Shown: piece after piece, positions 40,529-46,337 of the stretch | Layout: each line of letters opens with the position of its first letter | Position numbering within the stretch: the stretch's first letter is position 1 | Origin: CAYFVR01 sp046541515 | Lineage (GTDB): Bacteria; Desulfobacterota; Desulfobacteria; Desulfobacterales; Desulfococcaceae | NCBI GenBank assembly: GCA_046541515.1 | Contig: JBKHDD010000018.1 | Coordinates: 1-46,337, forward strand | Direction: 5' to 3' | Length of the DNA stretch: 46,337 nt | Translations under genes and position numbers: made by a program | Notes under the pieces: generated by a model | What the model was told of the DNA's origin: nothing | What the model saw: the letters and a program-made list of their open reading frames with translations, nothing else | Database searches by the model: none

Positions 40529-41770
40529 TTGAACACGCGGGTTGTAATCACGGGCGTCGGTTTGGTGACGCCGCTGGGCGTCGGCGTATCGGAAACTTGG
40601 GAAGGGCTGTGCGCCGGAAAATCGGGGATCGGCGAGATCACCCGGTTCGACGCCACCGGATACGCCTCCCGAATCGCCGGCGAGGTGAAGGATTTCAAGG
40701 CCGAGGATTTCATCCCCAAAAAAGAGGCCAAGCGGACCCAGGAGTTCATCGCCTACGCCATCGCGGCCTCCCGGATGGCGCTGGAAGATTCCGGACTGAA
40801 GATCGACGCGTCCAACGAAGGCCGGGTGGGCGTGGTGACCGGTTGCGGGCTCGGCGGGCTTCAGATTCTGGAAGAGCAGGCCCTGTTGATCCATCAAAAA
40901 GGCCCCCGCCGGGTCAGCCCCTTTTTCATCCCGACCATGATCGGCAACATGGCCGCCGGCATGATCTCGATCCACCTGGGCGCCAAAGGTCCCAATTCCT
41001 CCGTGGCCACCGCCTGCGCGGCCGGAACCCACGCCGTGGGAGACGCCGTCAACATTATTCGGCGCGGCGGGGCCGACGCCATGATCACCGGCGGCGTGGA
41101 GTCGGTCGTCACCCCTTCCTGCCTGGCCGGCTTCGCGGCCATGAAGGCGCTGTCCACCCGCAACGACGATCCCGCCCACGCCTCCCGCCCCTTCGACCGG
41201 GACCGGGACGGCTTCGTGGTGGGCGAAGGCGCCGGGATTCTGATCATCGAATCGCTGGAACGCGCCCGGGAGCGGGGGGCGAAAATTTACGCCGAGGTGG
41301 TCGGCTACGGCATGAGCGGCGACGGCTACCACATGACCTCTCCGCCGCCGGACGGCAACGGGGCGGTCCGGTGCATGCAGGCCGCCATCGCCGACGCGGG
41401 GCTTTCGCCTTCGGACGTGGACTACATCAACGCCCACGGCACCTCCACCCCGCTGAACGATCTCTACGAAACCCGGGCCGTCAAGGCGGTTTTCGGCGAC
41501 CACGCCTACAAGCTGGCCATGAGTTCCACCAAATCCATGACCGGCCATCTGCTGGGCGGCGCCGGGGGCATCGAGTCGGCGTTCACCGCGCTCACCATCC
41601 ACCACGGGGTGATTCCGCCCACGGCCAACTTTCAAAGCCCCGGGGAGGAATGCGATCTGGACTACGTGCCCAACGCGGCCCGCAAGGCCGACGTGCGGGT
41701 GGCCATGAGCAATTCCTTCGGCTTCGGCGGCACCAACGCCGCCGTCGTCCTGCGGAAATTCGCGGGCTGA
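40529..41770 (+). CDS. fabF: 3-oxoacyl-ACP synthase II
   Basis: A 413-residue KAS II. The catalytic triad is visible: Cys163 in ATACAAGTHAV, His303 in NAHGTSTPLND and His340 in KSMTGHLLGGAGG (Lys335 also conserved). The start is a TTG (40529) placed 5 bases after GGGAGG; the next residues NTRVVITGVG match the family N-terminus, whereas the upstream in-frame ATG at 40358 adds an arginine-rich tract not seen in FabF. It condenses malonyl-ACP with acyl-ACP. A 219-bp gap after acpP contains a GC-rich hairpin (about 40,331-40,353). A strong terminator follows the gene. Confidence 0.95.
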   Translation: MNTRVVITGVGLVTPLGVGVSETWEGLCAGKSGIGEITRFDATGYASRIAGEVKDFKAEDFIPKKEAKRTQEFIAYAIAASRMALEDSGLKIDASNEGRVGVVTGCGLGGLQILEEQALLIHQKGPRRVSPFFIPTMIGNMAAGMISIHLGAKGPNSSVATACAAGTHAVGDAVNIIRRGGADAMITGGVESVVTPSCLAGFAAMKALSTRNDDPAHASRPFDRDRDGFVVGEGAGILIIESLERARERGAKIYAEVVGYGMSGDGYHMTSPPPDGNGAVRCMQAAIADAGLSPSDVDYINAHGTSTPLNDLYETRAVKAVFGDHAYKLAMSSTKSMTGHLLGGAGGIESAFTALTIHHGVIPPTANFQSPGEECDLDYVPNAARKADVRVAMSNSFGFGGTNAAVVLRKFAG

Positions 41771-41812
41771 TCCGACGACCCGACGATCGTTCCGCCGCCC
41801 GGTTTTTCTCTT

Positions 41813-41850
41813 CGACCCGGTTCGCTCTTTGGAGCGGATCGGGTCGTTTT
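41813..41850 (+). terminator. Intrinsic terminator of the fab operon
   Basis: Outer arms CGACCCG (41813-41819) and CGGGTCG (41840-41846) with inner arms CGCTC/GAGCG and loop TTTG, followed by TTTT. It lies 43 bp after the fabF stop. Confidence 0.85.
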
Positions 41851-41944
41851 GCGTTGGGGCCGCGGAACGCCGGGATCGGGACTTGTTCGAAGAGATCCGA
41901 AATTGGCCGGGGATGGATGTCCCGTCGGCCCGGGAGGAGAAACG

Positions 41945-44900
41945 ATGATCGAAAAACCGCGCAAAAGCCGGCGTCGCTCCCCTTGGATTGGGCGGGCGAT
42001 CCGGAGGCTTCGACCCGCCCGGGTTGGGGGCGCTCCCCCGCCGGAAGATCGCCGTTTCGCGACTTCCCCGTTTTTCGCTTTCGCGCTTGGGACCGGTTTG
42101 TGGTTTCGGGCGGCCTTCCGGATGTTCCTCTTTCTTTCGGTTTTTCAAGCCGGCCCCGCGGAAGCCCAATTGACCTTGGAGAAACGACGGATTTCGGAAT
42201 CCGAAATCGTTTCCGAGGGAGAAATTATTGAATTTTCGCTGATCCTGACGGTTCCTCTCGCTGAAGAACCGGCGCCGCTTCGGATGGTGGACGACCTTCC
42301 AACCTTGGATGTTCTGCTGGAGCCGGTTTCCGCCGCGGTGGCCGGCGTTGGAGACGGGTTTTCCGGTTCGGCGCTCCAAGTTGGCGATCCCGGCGAAATT
42401 CAGGATGTACGATTCGGGGACGGGCGGCCGGACCGGGTGCTTTTTGATTTCGGTTCCGTCATCGTTTCCGATGTCTCGGAGGAAACCGGCGCGAACCGGA
42501 TTGAGGTGGAGATTTTCGCTCGCGCCGTTTCCGCCGTGACGCCGGCCCTGGCCCATTGGTGGCGACTGGACGACGACGCGGGAGAAGTGGTTGACGACGG
42601 CGCGGCCGATGAAAAGCGGGACGGAACCCTGGTGAACATGACCGGGGACGCCTGGATCGCGGAGGGGAGACGGGGCGGCGCGTTGCGGTTCGACGCCGGC
42701 GGAGATTCCGCGCCCGATTTCGTTCGTCTGGCCGAGGACGGTCAACTGCCCCTGCGGCCCGATCGGCCCTACACGATTTCCCTCTGGTTCCGGACCACCG
42801 GTCCCGGCGCGTTGCTGGCCAAGGCGGGCGGGACCCCGGAAGAGCGACAGGTGTATCTGTTGGTCAATTCCGGACCGGACAGCCTTCAGGCGTTCGTGGG
42901 CGGCGTCTTTTTTCCGGTGGTCGATGTCAACGTCCGGGACGGTCAATGGCATCTGGCCACGCTGGTGAACGATCCCGCCGCGGGAACGGCCACCCTGTAC
43001 CTGGATGACGGGACCTACTTCGCCGCCGCCGCCCCGGGCGACGCGGTGAACGGAGCCGACGTGTTGCTGGGCGTCCGGCGGGAAACCGACGCCAACGAAG
43101 GAGCGGCCTTCGCCTTCACCGGAGACATGGACGACGTTCGGATTTACGCCGTTCCGCTTTCCGGCGATCAGGTTCGGACGCTGTATCGGGCGGAATCGGT
43201 CAACCGGGCGCGGGCCACCTTCGGAGACGATGTCGCCGAAGCGTTTGCGGCGGCGACGGTGATTCCCGCCCAAGAGCGAATCGCGCTTTCCGGCCTGGTG
43301 GGCGCGGACGCGAACGGAGACGGCGCGATTTCCGGCGAAGAAGGGCTGGCGGGCGTCTGGCTGGTCTTGTCCGATCTCGCGGGGACGCCGGTGGCGGTGG
43401 AAATCACCGATGAATTGGGGCGTTACCGGTTCCCCGATCTGATTTCCGGCGATTGGCGGATCGCCGTGGACGCGGACACCCTGCCCGGCGGATTGGCGTC
43501 TGTGCAAGACCCCGAACCGCCGGTGGACGGCGTGGCGGCGTTGGAGAACGTGACGGCGGACCGGGAGGGCTTGGACTTCGTCTACCGCGAAGAGGAAACG
43601 CCCGATCCCCCGGACCCGCCAAATCCACCAGATCCGCCCAATCCTCCCGAACCGCCGCCTCCCCTCCCGACCCCGGCCGGGAAAATTTCCGGCCGCGTTT
43701 GGCTGGATGAAAACGGCAACGGTTTGGAAGACGACGGCGAGCCCGGCGCGCCGGACGTGGTCTTGGAACTCCGGTCCGCCGACGGGATCACGCTTCGCCG
43801 GACGCGCACGGAAAGCGACGGCGGGTATGGTTTTCAGGGGATTTTACCGGGCGATTACCGGCTGGCGGCGATTCCCCCGGAGGGGTTTCGACTGACCGCC
43901 AACGACGGCGAAGAACCGGCTCGAAACAGCGATTTCGACCCGGAAACCGGAGAGGTTTCCGTCGCCGTGAGAGACGGCGTTACGCTGGAAAATCTGGACG
44001 CCGGGCTGGTTCCCGATCGGATTGTTTTGGCGGGACGGGTCTGGCGGGACGACGACGGCGACGGGATGATCGGCGCGGGCCAAGGCGTTTTTGGCGTTCG
44101 GCTGACCGCCGAATCGGAGGAGACCGCTCCCCTGGTCGCCCGGACCGACGAGGAGGGACGTTTCCGCTTTGAGGACTTGCCTCCGGGGACGTGGACGGTA
44201 TCCGTCGAGCCCGCCACGCTTCCGGAATTTGCAGCGTTTTTCCGGGACCCCGATGGCACGCCGGACGGTCGGGTGGTTTTGAGCGAAGCAAGGGAAGATC
44301 GGTTGGACCTGGATTTCCGTCTTCGCGCCGCCCGACCGAATCAACCGGCCGACCTTGCCGGCTCGCGAATCATCGGCATGGATCTCAACGGGCCGCCGTT
44401 GCTTCCCCAAGATGAACTGGAATTCCGGGTGGTGGTCTATAACGCGGGGGACCGATCCGCCGAAGAAACGGTTTTTTTCGGGGAGACGCCGGAAGGGACC
44501 ATTCTCCGGCCCGATACGGTGGACACGGATCGCGGCGCGGTGACGCTGGACGAAAACGGGCGGTTTCGGGTTTTCGTCGGAGACTTGGAACCCGGCGGAG
44601 AGGCCTGGATTTGTTGGCGGGCCGCGGTTTCCTCCGACGCGTCCATTGGCGATTGGGTTGTCGCCGGCGGTCGGATTGCCGCGAAGGGCGTTCCGGCCGT
44701 TCCCGTGGACGCCGCCGATACCCCGATTCCCGACGATCCGTTGGCATTGGGGCCCATTGCCCGACCGAGCGGCGAGGCTTTGGCCGAGACTCCATTGACG
44801 GTCGCCCAGACGGTTTTTCCCGCCGGGCCCGTGGCGGCGGGGCGGCGACTCCGTTTTGAAACCGTCCTGACGGTAACGGGAGACCGTCCCGCAGAGGACC

Positions 44901-45634
44901 TTCGGCTCTTCAGCGCCGTTCCGCTTTGGACCGAACTGGACCCGGATTCGGTTGTCGCGGATCGGGGAATGGCGGCCGCCGGGAATCCCATCCGGCTTTC
45001 CGTCGGTTCCGTTCGGCCCGGCGAAACGATCCGTCTGATTTTTGAAGTGGCGGTTCGTCCGGATGTCCCCGCGCACGTTCGGATCGCCAGTCAGGCTTTG
45101 GCGTTGGCAAGGGGCGTGCGCGCGCGGAGCGATGATTCGGGAACGGCGGAGAAAGATGATCCGACCGTCGTGCGGACCGCCGGCTCGTCTCCGGCGTTGC
45201 GACTTTGGATGGAATCCGCGGAACCGGGCGCTTCCGAGAAGGTCGATGCCCCCGACCGCTTGATCTCCGCCCGTGTTGAGAACGTTGGGGATTCCCCGAT
45301 TCGAAACGTCCGTTTCTTCGATGTGCCCCTTGGGCCTTTCAGATTGATCCCCGGCCAAGTTGCATCGGATCGAGGACGGGTGATTCGAGGAAATGGCGAG
45401 CCGGACCGGATCGTGGAAATTGCGCTGGGAGATTTGGCCGGCGGGGAGAGCGTGCGGTTGAATTATTCCGTTGAAATCAACATCGCGACCGGCTTTCCCG
45501 CCAGAGAGGAATTTTTCCTGTTTTTCAGGAATGGGTGGGTCCGCGCCGACGGCCTCGCCGACATTCGGGGAGACGACCCAACCACCCATGCAAGGTTTGA
45601 TGGAACGCCCACAATTTTTGTTGTTTCTCCATAG
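41945..45634 (+). CDS. Large exported surface protein (LamG fold, SdrD-B-like and DUF11-like domains)
   Basis: A 1,229-residue protein. A long basic N-terminus (1-40) and a hydrophobic segment (42-74) lead to a probable signal cleavage at AEA-Q (about 75). Residues 80-200 resemble a DUF11-type beta domain. Then come a LamG/concanavalin-like domain (203-415, with SLWFRTT and DGQWHLATLV), an SdrD-B/Cna-B-like domain (446-550, with DANGDGAISGEEG), a Pro-rich hinge (PDPPNPPDPPNPPEP, about 554-577), two more SdrD-B-like domains (to about 800, WLDENGNGLEDDGEPG and WRDDDGDGMIG), and DUF11-like domains to the end. The DxNGDG loops should bind calcium. There is no LPXTG, PEP-CTERM or autotransporter barrel, so attachment or export is unclear. 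GGAGGAGA precedes the ATG. The likely role is adhesion or surface binding. Confidence 0.85.
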   Translation: MIEKPRKSRRRSPWIGRAIRRLRPARVGGAPPPEDRRFATSPFFAFALGTGLWFRAAFRMFLFLSVFQAGPAEAQLTLEKRRISESEIVSEGEIIEFSLILTVPLAEEPAPLRMVDDLPTLDVLLEPVSAAVAGVGDGFSGSALQVGDPGEIQDVRFGDGRPDRVLFDFGSVIVSDVSEETGANRIEVEIFARAVSAVTPALAHWWRLDDDAGEVVDDGAADEKRDGTLVNMTGDAWIAEGRRGGALRFDAGGDSAPDFVRLAEDGQLPLRPDRPYTISLWFRTTGPGALLAKAGGTPEERQVYLLVNSGPDSLQAFVGGVFFPVVDVNVRDGQWHLATLVNDPAAGTATLYLDDGTYFAAAAPGDAVNGADVLLGVRRETDANEGAAFAFTGDMDDVRIYAVPLSGDQVRTLYRAESVNRARATFGDDVAEAFAAATVIPAQERIALSGLVGADANGDGAISGEEGLAGVWLVLSDLAGTPVAVEITDELGRYRFPDLISGDWRIAVDADTLPGGLASVQDPEPPVDGVAALENVTADREGLDFVYREEETPDPPDPPNPPDPPNPPEPPPPLPTPAGKISGRVWLDENGNGLEDDGEPGAPDVVLELRSADGITLRRTRTESDGGYGFQGILPGDYRLAAIPPEGFRLTANDGEEPARNSDFDPETGEVSVAVRDGVTLENLDAGLVPDRIVLAGRVWRDDDGDGMIGAGQGVFGVRLTAESEETAPLVARTDEEGRFRFEDLPPGTWTVSVEPATLPEFAAFFRDPDGTPDGRVVLSEAREDRLDLDFRLRAARPNQPADLAGSRIIGMDLNGPPLLPQDELEFRVVVYNAGDRSAEETVFFGETPEGTILRPDTVDTDRGAVTLDENGRFRVFVGDLEPGGEAWICWRAAVSSDASIGDWVVAGGRIAAKGVPAVPVDAADTPIPDDPLALGPIARPSGEALAETPLTVAQTVFPAGPVAAGRRLRFETVLTVTGDRPAEDLRLFSAVPLWTELDPDSVVADRGMAAAGNPIRLSVGSVRPGETIRLIFEVAVRPDVPAHVRIASQALALARGVRARSDDSGTAEKDDPTVVRTAGSSPALRLWMESAEPGASEKVDAPDRLISARVENVGDSPIRNVRFFDVPLGPFRLIPGQVASDRGRVIRGNGEPDRIVEIALGDLAGGESVRLNYSVEINIATGFPAREEFFLFFRNGWVRADGLADIRGDDPTTHARFDGTPTIFVVSP

Positions 45635-45694
45635 CTTTAGTTATGAATTGTTCCGTAAGGGCTGAATTCCGGGCGATTCGCCGGGGGTAGACCT

Positions 45695-45902
45695 TCAACC
45701 GTCGCCGAAAGTTTTCAAAAAGGAATTATTCCCTTTTTCCGCCATTTGTGCGATGGACTTTCCCATAAATTCCTCGATGGCTTCTTTGCGCGTCAGCGGC
45801 TTTTCTTCGTTCCCAAGCGAATGAATGGGAAAATGTGCTTTTTCGTTTTTGAAGAATCGACTGTCCTAGTTCGACGCATTCGCCTTTCCATGCTCCAAGC
45901 AT
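45695..45902 (-). pseudogene. Frameshifted small protein of unknown family
   Basis: Starting at an ATG (45902) the frame reads MLGAWKGECVELG and is lost at a GG near 45862. Removing one G joins it to a protein-like frame SRFFKNEKAHFPIHSLG, EEKPLTRKEAIEEFMGKS, IAQMAEKGNNSFLKTFGDG with a stop at 45695. The restored product is 68 residues. The second half has clear coding character (charged helices) while the uncorrected frame does not. No family is recognised, and the start has a weak ribosome-binding site. It is either decayed or a sequencing error. Confidence 0.4.
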
Positions 45903-46337
45903 CTCAAGTTGAAATTTTTGGTTTGATTCTTGCTTGGACGCGTGGTTTGGCGGATCGGCAAACTTGTCCCTTCTTTTTTCTCTCTGAACAAAAAAAAGCA
46001 ATTTGGCGATAATCCGTTTCGGTTTTTGAGCCGAATCTTTGGCCCGAAACTGGCGGATCGGCTTGTTTGGGGGATCGCGTTCGTCGTTGGGTGTTTTGAC
46101 GGGGCCGTTTTTTATTTTCGGAATGCTTTTTTTCCGACGGGTGGCGAAGTGAACGGATATGCCAAACCGTTTGGCATTTTTTTCATGTGCTCCGTATCTT
46201 GTGTTCCAGTTCAAAGAATTGAACCGTTTTCTGATTTTCCGATACAGAGCCGTTCGAGAATGGACGGCTCGGCCCGGGTTTCATTTTTAAAAATCGCTTT
46301 TCAAGGGGAGACAAACTGTTGTTAAACTCCACTATAC
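45903..46337. other. Right-edge region without a supported gene
   Basis: It is less GC-rich than the rest of the window, with several frames but none convincing. It contains a plus-strand terminator (46159-46183) and an inverted repeat GAGCCGT/ACGGCTC (about 46,247-46,270). Confidence 0.4.
46159..46183 (+). terminator. Intrinsic terminator (plus strand)
   Basis: ATGCCAAA-CCG-TTTGGCAT, a perfect 8-bp stem, is followed by six T. It lies 525 bp after the surface-protein stop; no other plus-strand gene is seen in between, so its transcript is unclear. Confidence 0.65.

Noticed and set aside
40079..43507. Minus-strand open frame of over 1,100 codons opposite acpP, fabF and the surface protein
   Set aside because: It crosses several well-identified plus-strand genes and has only low-complexity Arg/Gly/Pro composition.

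Overview
The window is GC-rich bacterial DNA with tightly packed genes, four-base ATGA overlaps and good Shine-Dalgarno sequences. The content fits a Desulfobacterota (deltaproteobacterium-like) anaerobe: a TAXI-type TRAP transporter, a fused FAD/Fe-S hydroxyacid dehydrogenase, a long PAS-rich hybrid kinase, HD-GYP and HEAT-repeat proteins, a single-subunit quinol NO reductase, and a nucleotide-translocase/HEAT fusion. No single marker proves the lineage, so this is an inference. Three single-base frameshifts (near 9,010, 23,795 and 45,862) could be real decay or sequencing errors.

Layout, left to right. At 0.25-1.5 kb is an L-2-hydroxyglutarate oxidase (lhgO). At 1.6-2.7 kb, on the minus strand, are two translationally coupled genes for a PD-(D/E)xK nuclease-like protein and a small Toprim-like protein, a possible defence cassette. 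At 2.8-7.2 kb are a giant ATP:ADP-translocase-like membrane protein fused to HEAT repeats and a following cyclic-nucleotide-binding protein. At 7.4-12.5 kb are an AEC permease, a frameshifted conserved gene, and a coupled HEAT-repeat/HD-GYP pair. At 12.9-16.7 kb are the NO reductase and a DUF3500 protein. At 16.9-21.3 kb is a hybrid histidine kinase with seven PAS domains and one GAF domain. At 21.7-23.2 kb is an exported protein with three C-terminal DUF5666-like repeats, two of them almost identical in DNA.

From 24 to 32.5 kb lies a probable hydroxyacid-utilisation cluster. The minus strand carries a TAXI solute-binding protein, a fused TRAP permease, a GntR/FCD regulator, a YgiT-type zinc-finger protein and a GlcD/GlcF-like dehydrogenase. 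A LarA-like (lactate racemase family) gene is divergent from it across a shared control region that holds a GGTC-A-GACC palindrome. The genes suggest uptake, racemisation or epimerisation, and oxidation of a 2-hydroxyacid under one regulator. Remnants of toxin-antitoxin-type genes (YgiT, DUF2442) flank the dehydrogenase.

From 32.5 to 35.3 kb the density is low, with a small membrane protein and an unrecognised exported protein. At 35.3-36.9 kb are tRNA-Gln(CUG) and gltX. At 37.4-41.8 kb is an operon rpmF - long acyl-CoA dehydrogenase - fabG - acpP - fabF. It looks like the classical rpmF-plsX-fabH-fabD-fabG-acpP-fabF operon with plsX, fabH and fabD absent and an acyl-CoA dehydrogenase in their place. 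At 41.9-45.6 kb is a large exported surface protein (LamG fold, SdrD-B-like domains, Pro-rich hinge, DUF11-like domains). The right edge is mostly non-coding with a decayed small gene.

A dispersed repeat of about 100 bp occurs three times (9266, 15473, 32795). It has 12-bp terminal inverted repeats (CAATACCGTTCA) and internal hairpins whose arms change together between copies. Two copies are flanked by imperfect direct repeats. It looks like a MITE or structured-RNA element.
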